64,000 bases of DNA from Gymnodinialimonas ulvae (GCF_037543845.1 NZ_JBBIFX010000001.1:1957570-2021569), one strand, 5' to 3'. Shown: positions 54,005-62,066, numbered from the stretch's first letter. The notes: generated by a model from the sequence alone, not told the origin. Program-made: numbers and translations.

Positions 54005-55242
54005 TAACCGAAACCTTTTGGCTCCGTCGGCCTACGCGGCTCATCACCAAACACCAGACCAGGTGACGCTGCGCCGGCTGCAGCGGCCGGAGCAACCGAC
54101 GCCGCCCTGGGTCCCGCGTGCGTAGAGAGCCTTGATCGGGCTGCCGTGATGACTTGGTCACCGAGATCTCGCGCCAATTCGTTAAAAACCGTATTGGCAT
54201 CACTGAACCCCTGCACGGCCCCAAAGTGATTGCGTGCAGCATCAAGCCATTCAAAAAATGCATCGCCACGTTCAGGGTGCGTTTCCCAGCGGTCGGCAAA
54301 ATTCTCAGATGGATCTGTCGGGTTGGCAATCCAATGAATGCCCTGCCGATTTTCGATTTTGAGGTGCATGTCTTTCAGGATTTTTGCAATCGCATCAGAT
54401 ACGCGTGCTTCACCATCGTAGGCATGTGAGGAGAGCGTCGTAAGGATCACGCTGATGACCTTCAGGTCCGGGTCATCTTGCTCGGCGAACCATTCGTCTC
54501 GGTGCCTCTTTAAAATCATAATGGCAGATTGTAGGGGCGTTCGGACCCGGAAAGCAGGGACATCTTCCACACTGGCCGTCACGTTACCCCGCTCGTTCAA
54601 ATAAGCGCGACGACGTTCGTTCAACTGCTCCAGCTGACGTGACTTGAACCAAGTCGCGAAGCCACGTGGGTTACTTCCCGGCCAGTCGTCAGTAATGATA
54701 TGATATGTCTCGATCTCTTCGTTGTCCGTAATTGCGATTGCACCGTCGGCAAGCGACTCGTCAGCACGGAAAGATGCGAGGACCATGCGCATGTTCCCCT
54801 CGTTTGGTAGGGCAGGCAGGACATCCATGTGGAATTGCGCGCCATCAGCATAGACAAGCGTACAACAGCGCCTGGACTCTCCAACCGGATTTTGAATTCC
54901 GCGGGCCTGTCGATACGCTCTCAATTCATCCCTTAACAGACTGCGTAGATCAGCTTGGCTGATGTGCTTTTTCGTCAGTGCATTGAAAGCGACCACGATG
55001 TCGAGATCGTAATCCTCATCCGTCGACGCGGGCTTGATTGGCGTTCCGAGAGCGAAAGAGCCTTGTATGTAGACCTCAGGATCAAATTTACGGACACTAG
55101 ATTCATCACGGTGCAAGAATTCGCCGAGGTCTTTATATCTCCGCTCAGCCTGATCAAAACGGTTTTGGGGAACTGCCAACTCATCGGCCAGCTTCTCTAT
55201 TGCTACGTTGTATCCGTATCCGATACCAAAATTGGCACTCAT
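54004..55242 (-). CDS. cdn: CBASS cyclic-nucleotide synthase (CD-NTase)
   Basis: 412 residues from ATG 55242 (GAGGGA eight bases upstream). A nucleotidyltransferase core has GSFALGTPIK at 61-70, the DYDLDIVVAF metal motif (Asp79 and Asp81) and a third Asp in FHMDVLPALP. The protein ends in an Ala/Pro-rich flexible tail and a terminal Gly (PKGFG), as expected for a substrate of Cap2 ligation. It would make a cyclic di- or trinucleotide during infection. First gene of the CBASS operon; the clade cannot be assigned by eye. Confidence 0.92.
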   Translation of the reverse strand: MSANFGIGYGYNVAIEKLADELAVPQNRFDQAERRYKDLGEFLHRDESSVRKFDPEVYIQGSFALGTPIKPASTDEDYDLDIVVAFNALTKKHISQADLRSLLRDELRAYRQARGIQNPVGESRRCCTLVYADGAQFHMDVLPALPNEGNMRMVLASFRADESLADGAIAITDNEEIETYHIITDDWPGSNPRGFATWFKSRQLEQLNERRRAYLNERGNVTASVEDVPAFRVRTPLQSAIMILKRHRDEWFAEQDDPDLKVISVILTTLSSHAYDGEARVSDAIAKILKDMHLKIENRQGIHWIANPTDPSENFADRWETHPERGDAFFEWLDAARNHFGAVQGFSDANTVFNELARDLGDQVITAARSRLSTHAGPRAASVAPAAAAGAASPGLVFGDEPRRPTEPKGFG

Positions 55243-55457
55243 TACTGCATCCCTCAAGTGGTCGTGTTTCTATTTAAAGTGATACCTAAGAGGTTATGTT
55301 TCAAGGCCAACTATCAAGGTATGAAATCTTGACGTTTGTGCCTAGACAAAAACCAAGCCGCAACGCGTTGCAGTTCTTGTCATAGACACGCCTTCTTCAG
55401 ATCCCGTGCGCAGTATCTCCGCTTTGTCTATAGCCATTTTGTGCAAACTAGGTATTT

Positions 55458-55489
55458 GGCCACGGCGTTCTTTGGCCACGGCGTTCTTT
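55458..55489. repeat. 16-bp perfect tandem duplication
   Basis: GGCCACGGCGTTCTTT occurs twice without spacing, at 55458-55473 and 55474-55489. It lies at the C-terminal end of the IS481 transposase remnant and helps destroy its frame. Confidence 0.85.
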
Positions 55490-55499
55490 GGATCGGATT

Positions 55500-55720
55500 G
55501 ACCATGAATCGATCTAGTTCTGAAGTCCAGATTCTGCAGATGTTCTCGTAGGGCGCGAGACCGCTGGGGGTCTTGAGCCGGCGGATGAAGATGTAGGCTG
55601 CCATGAAGTCGGCAAGGTGCGTACCCAACTAATCTGGCTTTCGTCTTGGAAACAATTCAGGGCGACATTCTTGATCGTGTGGTTCATGCTGTCGACCTGA
55701 CCATTGGTCCAAGGATGGCT
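55500..55720 (-). pseudogene. IS481-family transposase remnant
   Basis: On the minus strand from 55717 the frame reads HPWTNGQVDSMNHTIKNVAL, the IS481 signature HPWTNGQAERMNRTIK. After a frame change, ADFMAAYIFIRRLKTPSGLAPYE and ICRIWTSELDRF match the C-terminus (RRLKTLKGLTPYEFICK). The catalytic N-terminal two thirds are missing. Confidence 0.85.
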
Positions 55721-55735
55721 GAAGGCGCAAGTTCT

Positions 55736-55958
55736 CCTTTTCTCGGGCCTGATCGCGATCCTTTACTAAGCCCGCTTTACCCGCATCGCCAAAATATCTG
55801 ACTCGAATTTCATCGCTCAGTTTTTCTATGTATCGCTATTCTATGCTGCTTTGATCGGCTACGTGGCCTTCTGCGAAACCGTCTGGCCTCTTTTGAGCAT
55901 CAGATGCTCAAACATCCTGTCGGGCGCGTTTCTCGTGATGGAAGATCGAAACCCATAG
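55736..55958 (+). pseudogene. DMT/EamA permease C-terminal fragment
   Basis: In one plus-strand frame, with a stop at 55767, the sequence reads ARFTRIAKISDSNFIAQFFY, then AALIGYVAFCETVWP and LSGAFLVMEDRN before TAG at 55956. This matches the end of EamA-type permeases (APF-Y-SL...GYLLFGE...LIIAG...RER). It directly abuts the IS481 remnant, as if the insertion had broken the gene. Confidence 0.6.
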
Positions 55959-56161
55959 CAGAGCAGACCTTGGAGGAAACACCGCGCAAAGCGGGTTTCC
56001 ACACCGTCAGCCGATGGATGTAAGGTGCAGCGCACCACTTTTCTTCCCAGAACAGCCGTTCGCGGGTCATGCGGCAAAAGGGGGTGAATAGCCCAGACTC
56101 ACCGATGCTGCAGCGCGCACGAAGGTCAGCTTCCGTTTGAACGCGTCGCGCCTTGATGGAG

Positions 56162-57013
56162 TTAGTCAGCTTCTGCCAAGTCACTCCGGGCATCCCGAAT
56201 GATCATCCATGATGAATGCAGGAACAGTCCGGCGATGGCGAACGCGACGATGAGGTCGGGCCAAGAGCTGCCAAGCCATGCGACCAGTCCGGCTGCGATC
56301 ACCACGGCAAGGTTCCCGATGGCGTCGTTGCGGGAGAACAGCCAGACGGCTCGCATATTGGCATCACCCTTGCGGTGCTTCAGCAGCGGCAGCACCGCGA
56401 GGATGTTCACGATCAGCGCGCCCACCGCGAAGGCTCCCATCAACCCGGCTTCGGGCGTCGTCTGATTGAGAACGCGCCAAATCGTGCTGCCGACAACGCC
56501 AAGGCCCAAAAGCCCGAGGAACACACCCTGGATCATCGCTGATCGCGCCCGCCACGTCAGGCTCCAACCGATGGCGAGAAGGCCCAGGAATGTGATCGCG
56601 CCATCACCCAGAAAATCGAGCGCGTCTGCCTTCAGCGCCTGCGAACCGGACAGGAACCCGCCGAACATCTCGACCACGCCGTATCCGAGATTGAGTGCGA
56701 CCACGATCCAGAGCGCGCGACGATAGCTCGGGTCCTTGTAGGCCGGATCGGACGATGTATCGCCGTCCTCGATCTTCTCGAACCCGTAGCCGGTCGCGTC
56801 AAGCGCGGGCCGCACTTTCGGCAGGTCGCTCTCCGCGATCCGCAATGTCATGATTTGGGTTGCGGCGGACACTTTCACGTCGCCTCCGACCACGCCCGCA
56901 GACCGCGCCGCTCGCTCAATCTCGGCGGCATCCTTTGCGCAGTCCATGCCCTGCACCCGCATCCGGATCGGCGAGGAGGCTGTCGCCAACGTGCTGTTAT
57001 CGGACTCGCTCAT
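56162..57013 (-). CDS. HMA-linked cation diffusion facilitator
   Basis: 283 residues. An N-terminal heavy-metal-associated domain (RVQGMDCAKDAAEIERAARSAGV) keeps only the first cysteine of the usual GMDCxxC motif; the second is Asp. A CDF core follows with LWIVVALNLGYGVVEM, a metal site in ALKADALDFLGD, and a second HxxxD-equivalent FSRNDAIGNLAVV where Asn replaces the usual His. It would export a divalent cation. Divergent from an ArsR-type repressor. Confidence 0.85.
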   Translation of the reverse strand: MSESDNSTLATASSPIRMRVQGMDCAKDAAEIERAARSAGVVGGDVKVSAATQIMTLRIAESDLPKVRPALDATGYGFEKIEDGDTSSDPAYKDPSYRRALWIVVALNLGYGVVEMFGGFLSGSQALKADALDFLGDGAITFLGLLAIGWSLTWRARSAMIQGVFLGLLGLGVVGSTIWRVLNQTTPEAGLMGAFAVGALIVNILAVLPLLKHRKGDANMRAVWLFSRNDAIGNLAVVIAAGLVAWLGSSWPDLIVAFAIAGLFLHSSWMIIRDARSDLAEAD

Positions 57014-57058
57014 GTGCGATCCTATTCGAGGTGGCGGCGAAAGAGGTCGCCTCTAACG

Positions 57059-57076
57059 TATCAGTGGATAATGATA
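57059..57076. promoter_or_regulatory. candidate ArsR/SmtB operator
   Basis: TATCA-N8-TGATA inverted repeat in the 62-bp gap between the divergent CDF and arsR-type genes, touching the arsR start codon. Location and form suit an autoregulatory SmtB/CadC-type site. Confidence 0.4.
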
Positions 57077-57426
57077 TGACGACGCAAGACGTTCAAGACA
57101 AACTTTCGGCATCCGACGCCCTGGAATTGCGGGCAAAGCTCTTCCGGGGTCTCGGCGATCCCAGTCGTTTGGCAATCCTCGACGCATTGATATCAGGCGA
57201 AAGCAGCGTGCAGGAAATCGTCGGACATACGGGGTTGGGTCAGCCCAACGTCTCGAACCATCTGCGCTGCCTTCTCGACTGCGGGCTGGTTAGCCGCCGC
57301 AACGAAGGTCGGTTCGTTCGGTATTGGCTTGCTGACAGGCGGGTCGCCGGGCTGATCTGTGATGCAGATCAGCTCCTTGCCTCGACCGCAATCGGTATCG
57401 ACAACTGCGAGCGCTACACGGAGTAG
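57076..57426 (+). CDS. ArsR-family metalloregulator
   Basis: 116 residues from ATG 57076: a winged helix with LRAKLFRGLGDPSRLAILDAL, the recognition helix GLGQPNVSNHLRCLLDCGLV and wing FVRYWLADRR. Cysteines lie in the recognition-helix region (Cys in HLRCLLDC) and C-terminal (ICDADQ, DNCERY), resembling CmtR/CadC-type Cd/Pb sensors with Cys ligands. It probably represses the divergent HMA-CDF gene. Confidence 0.87.
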   Translation: MTTQDVQDKLSASDALELRAKLFRGLGDPSRLAILDALISGESSVQEIVGHTGLGQPNVSNHLRCLLDCGLVSRRNEGRFVRYWLADRRVAGLICDADQLLASTAIGIDNCERYTE

Positions 57427-57437
57427 TCAGTGTCCTG

Positions 57438-58007
57438 TCAGCGGGGGAACCCGAGAAGCCTCGGTGTCCGTCTTCGATACGCGCGGTATCCAGCGCCGTA
57501 GACTTCTTCCAGCCATGGCTCTTCGGCAAAAGGGGCGAGAGCAAAGGCGACCACACCGCCCGTCGCGATGATCAACGCAGCGGGAGAAGCGGACAGGATC
57601 GCCCATCCGATCAGGATGCCCATGTCGGCCACGTATTGCGGATTGCGGGACCAACGATAGAAACCGTCGGTTTTCAGCTCGGCTTCCGCGCCGCTGGTCG
57701 CATCGAGGCCGATGCCCAAGGCCGCAGGCCAAACCACGGCATTACCCGCCAAGATCAGCGGCAGACCTACGCCCCAGCAAAGCCAGAGCGGCCAGTGCAG
57801 CATGTTCCATTCGGCAAGGGCCACAAGGATCGCACCTCCGAAAACTGCGAGAGTCGGGGGCCAGACCATGATCTGGCTGAGCCAGCTCACCCGTTGCGGG
57901 GGCCAAAGACGGCGCGCCGGAACAAGGATCGACCAGAGCAGCATTGCTATCAGAAAGGCTTCGCAGACAAGCGCGACGATCAGCGCGAAGGGAACAAGAT
58001 CATTCAT
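57438..58007 (-). CDS. isoprenylcysteine/phospholipid methyltransferase-like membrane protein
   Basis: 189 residues from ATG 58007: five hydrophobic segments and a C-terminal GFYRWSRNPQYVADMGI, the ICMT/PEMT-type signature (RNPxY), plus EEPWLEEVYGAGYRAY. Such small membrane methyltransferases often accompany metal-efflux genes, but their substrate is unknown. Its ATG overlaps the stop of the upstream CDF gene. Confidence 0.8.
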   Translation of the reverse strand: MNDLVPFALIVALVCEAFLIAMLLWSILVPARRLWPPQRVSWLSQIMVWPPTLAVFGGAILVALAEWNMLHWPLWLCWGVGLPLILAGNAVVWPAALGIGLDATSGAEAELKTDGFYRWSRNPQYVADMGILIGWAILSASPAALIIATGGVVAFALAPFAEEPWLEEVYGAGYRAYRRRTPRLLGFPR

Positions 58008-58939
58008 CCGTGCCGCTCCGCGCCATGCCCGCGCCCGCCGAACTCGGACGGTTCGTCGCAGGCGTGGCGCGCGCATTCCAGCTCCAGCGTTGTGTGCTCG
58101 ATGTCGAACCGGTCAGATAGTGCGGCCTTGATCCGCTCCTTCACCGCGTCTGCGTCGGACCAAAGGCCCTCGGCAATGACGACATGCGCGTCCAATGCCG
58201 CACGGTTTTCGTCCATCTGCCAGAAATGCGCGTGGTGGATGCCCGTCACGCCGTCGATTCCGCGCACGGTATCAAGAACCGCGTCTGTCTCGATTTCCGG
58301 TGGTGAGCCGAGCATCAGGATACGGATCACCGGGCCGATCTCACGGAACGACTGCCACAGGATGTAACCCGCGATCAGCACCGTCACGAGAGGGTCGATC
58401 AGCCGCCAGTCATAGAGCAGGATCAGCGTCCCCGCGACGATCACCGCGACAGAGCCGAGCGCGTCGGCGACGTTGTGCAGGAACGCCGCGCGGATGTTCA
58501 CACTGGATTTGGACATGGCATAGGTCAGCGCCGCCGTCACCGCATCCACGATCAGCGCGATGCCTGCGATGATGACGATCAGCCAGCCCTCGACAGGCTG
58601 CGGATCGGCAAAGCGCATTGCGGCTTCGTAGAGCAGGTAGAGACCGATCACGATCAGCGTGGTGTAGTTGATGAGCGCGGCCACGACCTCGACCCGACCG
58701 TAGCCGAACGTCATGTCGGCATCGCGAGGTCGCCGCGCGATCTTCCGGGCCGCGAAGGCGATGATGAGCGAGATCGCATCGGAAAAGTTGTGCAGCGCAT
58801 CGGCAATAAGCGCCAGCGAGCCGGAGATGATGCCGCCAACGATCTGGGCGACTGTCAGACCCATGTTGACCGCGATGGCGGCGAAGACCCTGCGGTCGCC
58901 TGCCTCGGGATCGATGTGATGATGATGGCCGTGACCCAT
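58004..58939 (-). CDS. czcD: CDF zinc/cadmium exporter (CzcD/ZitB type)
   Basis: 311 residues: His-rich N-terminus GHGHHHHID, six transmembrane helices, metal-site motifs ALIADALHNFSDA (HxxxD in TM2) and AAFLHNVADALGSVAV (HxxxD in TM5), and a cytoplasmic C-terminal domain with GIHHAHFWQMD and a Cys/His end. It exports Zn or Cd by proton antiport. Expression probably depends on the MerR-type promoter at 58975-59005. Confidence 0.93.
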   Translation of the reverse strand: MGHGHHHHIDPEAGDRRVFAAIAVNMGLTVAQIVGGIISGSLALIADALHNFSDAISLIIAFAARKIARRPRDADMTFGYGRVEVVAALINYTTLIVIGLYLLYEAAMRFADPQPVEGWLIVIIAGIALIVDAVTAALTYAMSKSSVNIRAAFLHNVADALGSVAVIVAGTLILLYDWRLIDPLVTVLIAGYILWQSFREIGPVIRILMLGSPPEIETDAVLDTVRGIDGVTGIHHAHFWQMDENRAALDAHVVIAEGLWSDADAVKERIKAALSDRFDIEHTTLELECARHACDEPSEFGGRGHGAERHG

Positions 58940-58974
58940 AGCGGCCGCTCCTTTCGATTCGTATCGTTTCAGGA

Positions 58975-59005
58975 TAGATACGACCTACAGCGACTGTAGG
59001 TTCAA
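58975..59005 (-). promoter_or_regulatory. MerR-type promoter with 19-bp spacer
   Basis: On the minus strand the promoter of the CDF gene reads -35 TTGAAC, then exactly 19 bp, then -10 TATCTA. The overlong spacer contains the perfect dyad ACCTACAG-CGA-CTGTAGGT (58983-59001 on the plus strand). This is the architecture that MerR-family activators twist into an active form when bound to metal. Confidence 0.85.
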
Positions 59006-59013
59006 GGGGCGGC

Positions 59014-59463
59014 ATGAAAGAATATTCCATCGGGCAGATGTCGCGCAGGACGGGCGTGAAGGTGACGACGATCCGATACTACGAAAGCCGGGGCCTGATC
59101 CCGGCACCGGCGCGCACGACAGGCGGGCAGAGGCGCTACGATGAAGCGGCGCTCGAACGGCTGGCCTTCCTGCGCCACGCGCGAGAGTTGGGTTTCGGCC
59201 TCGATGACATCGCCGATCTGATGGCGTTGGCAGAAGCCCCGTCAGAGGATTGCGCACCTGCCCATGAGATCGCACGCAAGCAGCTCGCGGCGGTGGACAG
59301 ACGGATGACCATTCTCGCGCAGCTTCGGGAAGAACTGGTGCGGATGGCCAGTGCGGACGATCCAGGCCACGCCGGAGAGTGTCGTGTCATCGAGGTTCTG
59401 GGGGATCACCGGCTCTGTATCGGTGCGCACGACCTGCCGGACGAGACTTCCCCAAGGCCGTGA
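59014..59463 (+). CDS. MerR-family metal-responsive regulator
   Basis: 149 residues: YSIGQMSRRTGVKVTTIRYYESRGLIP helix-turn-helix (two parts joined by VKVTT), a long dimer helix and metal-site cysteines in SEDCAPAH and a C-terminal GECRVIEVLGDHRLC. The ligand pattern resembles ZntR/CadR zinc or cadmium sensors. It is divergent from the CDF exporter and the dyad promoter between them is its expected target. Confidence 0.92.
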   Translation: MKEYSIGQMSRRTGVKVTTIRYYESRGLIPAPARTTGGQRRYDEAALERLAFLRHARELGFGLDDIADLMALAEAPSEDCAPAHEIARKQLAAVDRRMTILAQLREELVRMASADDPGHAGECRVIEVLGDHRLCIGAHDLPDETSPRP

Positions 59464-59464
59464 G

Positions 59465-59980
59465 TTACCGTCGTCGCGCCAACTCGCGATATAGCGCCGG
59501 TGGCGAAACACCGATCTGATCTGCGACCTTGATCCACTCGCCCTTCTCCGGCTCTCCGTGAAGCTCCAGCCATGCGTCCAGCCTTTCAGAGACGCGACGC
59601 AGGCGCAGTATCTCTATGCGTGCTCGTTGGACCTGAACCTCTCTGGCATGGGTTTCGATAAGGCTCAATGCCGCGCCCGGTTCATCTCGTAGCGCAGATA
59701 AGAAGTCAGGGCGCCGCACAACCGTGACTTCGGCGGACGTGCGCACGACCGCATCACAATGATAGGTTTCAGCAAACAGGGATGCCTCTGCCAGTGCATT
59801 GCCTGCCGTCGCAATATGCAGCGTCAGTGCAGTTCCGTCTTGCATAGGGCGTTCCAGCGCGACCGCGCCTTTACGCACCAAATACATGAACTTTACCCGA
59901 TCTTCCTGCCGGAAGAGGACCGCTCCTTGCTCAAGCGTGCGCAATGGTGCCTCGTCGAATATGTGCTGCCAGTTAGACAT
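59465..59980 (-). CDS. Crp/Fnr-family transcription regulator
   Basis: 171 residues from ATG 59980 (59992 also possible). A cNMP-binding-type beta roll has GAVLFRQEDRVKFMYLVRKGAVAL and NALAEASLFAETYHCDAV, with a short C-terminal HTH (WIKVADQIGVSPPALYRELARR). It has one Cys, so it is unlikely to hold an Fnr iron-sulfur cluster. The gene is divergent from the copper operon and may control it. Confidence 0.85.
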   Translation of the reverse strand: MSNWQHIFDEAPLRTLEQGAVLFRQEDRVKFMYLVRKGAVALERPMQDGTALTLHIATAGNALAEASLFAETYHCDAVVRTSAEVTVVRRPDFLSALRDEPGAALSLIETHAREVQVQRARIEILRLRRVSERLDAWLELHGEPEKGEWIKVADQIGVSPPALYRELARRR

Positions 59981-60047
59981 GATAGAGATCATACGCGCAT
60001 TCGGAAACATCCGCTAGAGTGCGGCGAAACTCAGGCGAGGGATGATA

Positions 60048-60635
60048 ATGAGATTGAACGTGATACTGGCCGCGATGGTCATTGTGGGGGGTGCGGCCCT
60101 TGCCGTGGCACAAACGCTGCATACAGATCACAGCGCAGGGATGGATCATGCCGCTCATCGTCAGGCTGACCCTGCCGATAGGGGAGTTCTGACCGAACCG
60201 GGTCAGGGCGCGTTCGCGGCGCTTTCTGAAGTCGTGCGAGTGCTGGAAGCCGATCCCGATACGGATTGGTCTCGGGTCGATCTCGCGGGGCTACGGGCAC
60301 ATCTGGTCGATATGGACCGGCTCGTGTCGGATGCTGTCGCGACGGAAACGGACCTGCCGAACGGGTTGTCGATGATCGCGACCGGCGATGCGGAAACGAT
60401 TGTGACGCTCCGGCGCATGGTTCCGGCCCATGCAGCACAGCTCGCACGGGATGATCGCTGGACAGTGGGCGCGGCGGAAGTTGAAAACGGTGTCGAGCTG
60501 CGCGTCACCAGTGATGATCCCGCCGTTGTTGCCCGGATCAAGGGGCTGGGCTTCTTCGGCCTGATGGCGAGCCAGGATCATCATCGCGAACATCATCTGA
60601 TGATGGCGCTCGGGGAAGATGCACACGCGCATTGA
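60048..60635 (+). CDS. secreted His-rich protein of the copper cluster, hypothetical
   Basis: 195 residues from ATG 60048 (GAGGG eight bases upstream). A signal peptide ends near AVAQ; a His/Met patch (HTDHSAGMDHAAH) follows, and the C-terminus is DHHREHHLMMALGEDAHAH. The middle is helical with no named domain. Probably a periplasmic metal-binding protein; it recurs in position before small Cu-handling genes here. Confidence 0.75.
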   Translation: MRLNVILAAMVIVGGAALAVAQTLHTDHSAGMDHAAHRQADPADRGVLTEPGQGAFAALSEVVRVLEADPDTDWSRVDLAGLRAHLVDMDRLVSDAVATETDLPNGLSMIATGDAETIVTLRRMVPAHAAQLARDDRWTVGAAEVENGVELRVTSDDPAVVARIKGLGFFGLMASQDHHREHHLMMALGEDAHAH

Positions 60636-60679
60636 CGCCCGCGACAGGATGTATCGTGGCTTGCGGCTTGCAAATAACC

Positions 60680-60700
60680 GCATACCCCATGTAGGTATGC
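60680..60700. promoter_or_regulatory. inverted repeat, CsoR-like operator candidate
   Basis: GCATACC-N7-GGTATGC, perfect 7-bp arms around CCATGTA, ending three bases before the ATG of the next gene. ATACCCC...GGTAT resembles the G/C-tract operators of the CsoR/RcnR family. No CsoR-type gene is in the window. Confidence 0.4.
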
Positions 60701-60703
60701 CCT

Positions 60704-61018
60704 ATGAGTTTGATCCGACTTCTTCTTGTTGTCATGGTCGCGTTATCCGCCGCGGTTTCCGGGGCGATGGACGCGGGCCATGCGGTTATCATGGATCATA
60801 GCCACAGGGCGATGGATGTCGTGGCCGACGATCAGCCTGTATGCTGTTCGGAAAGCACAGAACGCAGCCAGACCTGCCACGCGCTTCCCGCGCTGCTTCC
60901 AGGTGGAGGCCACCACGACGAGGCCCCTGCAACGTGCGAGGACGTCTTCACCGCCGCAAGCCTGCTGCTGACGGGATTTGAGCCGTCCGGCCCTCTCGAC
61001 CCGCCCCGCGCGGCGTGA
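60704..61018 (+). CDS. small secreted Cys/His protein, hypothetical
   Basis: 104 residues: a signal peptide (SLIRLLLVVMVALSAAVSGA) and a mature part with HAVIMDHSHRAM, PVCCSES, TCHALPA and GGGHHDEA, that is, scattered Cys, His and Met. It resembles short periplasmic proteins of copper operons but belongs to no family I can name. No ribosome site is visible before the ATG; an operator-like repeat sits there instead. Confidence 0.65.
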   Translation: MSLIRLLLVVMVALSAAVSGAMDAGHAVIMDHSHRAMDVVADDQPVCCSESTERSQTCHALPALLPGGGHHDEAPATCEDVFTAASLLLTGFEPSGPLDPPRAA

Positions 61019-61110
61019 TGCTTGCCGCGTCCCCCCGTGTCGCGGTCCCTTCGTTGCAATCACATCAGAACGGGCTCTGCCCGTGCGTATTTCTGTCGAG
61101 AGGAAAAGAC

Positions 61111-61605
61111 ATGAAACCGATCAAGACACTACTCGCCTTCATCCCCGCCGTAGCACTTTCGCTCGGCCTCGCTTCGTTTGGCGCAGCCGATATGGCCCAC
61201 GCCGACAATCATTCCGGCATGGCCGATCACGGCACGATGCACGTGACCAAAAGCCCGACCTGCGGCTGTTGCGGTGCCTGGGTCGCGCTAGCCCGCGAGG
61301 AAGGCTACGACATCGAGGTCACGGACACCCGCGATGTCACCAGTGTGAAGCTGGACAACGATGTGCCCGGCACGATGTGGTCCTGCCATACCGCGATGAT
61401 CGACGGCTATGTGGTCGAAGGTCATGTGCCATTCGCGGCACTTGCGAAACTGCTGGAAGAACGCCCGGAAATTGACGGGATCGCGGTCCCCGGAATGCCT
61501 GGAGGCTCTCCCGGAATGGGAAACGATCCGACCGCGCGGTATGACGTGCTGGCCTTCGGTGGCGACGCCGGTGAGGGCGAGGTCTTCTACCAGGCCGGTC
61601 TGTGA
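61111..61605 (+). CDS. DUF411 metal-binding protein
   Basis: 164 residues: a signal peptide (ending near MAHA), then HVTKSPTCGCCGAWVALAREEGYD with the CGCC motif and VPGTMWSCHTAMIDGYVVEGHVP, the hallmarks of DUF411. These secreted proteins accompany copper and heavy-metal resistance genes. GAGAGGA precedes ATG 61111. The C-terminal GMPGGSPGM part is typical. GTGA overlap with the cytochrome gene. Confidence 0.92.
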   Translation: MKPIKTLLAFIPAVALSLGLASFGAADMAHADNHSGMADHGTMHVTKSPTCGCCGAWVALAREEGYDIEVTDTRDVTSVKLDNDVPGTMWSCHTAMIDGYVVEGHVPFAALAKLLEERPEIDGIAVPGMPGGSPGMGNDPTARYDVLAFGGDAGEGEVFYQAGL

Positions 61606-62066
61606 ACCGGACTGTGGCGCTCGGTCTTGGGGCAGTGGTTCTTGCGGGAGCCGCTGCCCTCGCCTTCGGGTGGGGCACCTCGGTACCCGCCCAAACTGTG
61701 CTGATGCCTTCCGACCCGGATGTGGTGGTACTTGGACAGGCGGTTTACGCCGAGAATTGCGCCTCCTGCCACGGCGCGGAGCTTGAGGGTCAACCCAACT
61801 GGCGGTCGCCCGGTGCTGACGGGCGGCTCCCTGCGCCGCCGCATGATGAAACCGGGCATACGTGGCACCATGACGGCGACACGCTGTTCCGGCTTACGAA
61901 ATACGGGACCGGCGCTCTGATCGGTGATCCCGACTATCAATCCAATATGCCCATCTATGAGGGAGTTCTGACGGACGACGAGATCATCGCTGTCCTCAGC
62001 TATATCAAATCGACCTGGCCGCAGGAAATCCGCGAACGCCATGACGAAATGGAGAACAGACAATGA
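61602..62066 (+). CDS. c-type cytochrome
   Basis: 154 residues with an N-terminal signal/anchor segment (VALGLGAVVLAGAAALAFGW), one heme site YAENCASCHGAELEG and a distal Met candidate in YQSNMPIYEGVLTDDEI. Class I monoheme cytochrome, periplasmic. The GTG start overlaps the DUF411 stop and the end overlaps copC. It may pass electrons from the multicopper oxidase downstream or its Cu(I) substrate. Confidence 0.92.
   Translation: MNRTVALGLGAVVLAGAAALAFGWGTSVPAQTVLMPSDPDVVVLGQAVYAENCASCHGAELEGQPNWRSPGADGRLPAPPHDETGHTWHHDGDTLFRLTKYGTGALIGDPDYQSNMPIYEGVLTDDEIIAVLSYIKSTWPQEIRERHDEMENRQ

Larger units (their letters stand above)
46449..55242. mobile_element. Tn7/Tn5053-like island carrying a type II CBASS
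   Basis: The span runs from the probable transposon end to the first CBASS gene. All genes read leftward: cdn, cap2, cap3, cap5, a small unknown gene, a TPR gene, a possible tniA remnant and tniB. Intergenic DNA here is visibly more AT-rich than in the flanks. The right limit is uncertain; beyond 55243 there is IS481 and permease debris. No complete transposase catalytic gene is present, so the element is probably immobile. Confidence 0.55.
55243..56161. other. degenerate boundary region between CBASS and metal genes
   Basis: 919 bp without an intact gene. It holds the upstream region of the CBASS operon, the 16-bp tandem duplication, the IS481 remnant and the DMT fragment. From about 55960 to 56160 I recognise nothing. 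Confidence 0.6.

Noticed and set aside
55900..56193. Minus-strand frame of 97 codons beside the HMA-CDF gene
   Set aside because: No recognisable family and it spans decayed DNA opposite the permease fragment; not supported as a gene.
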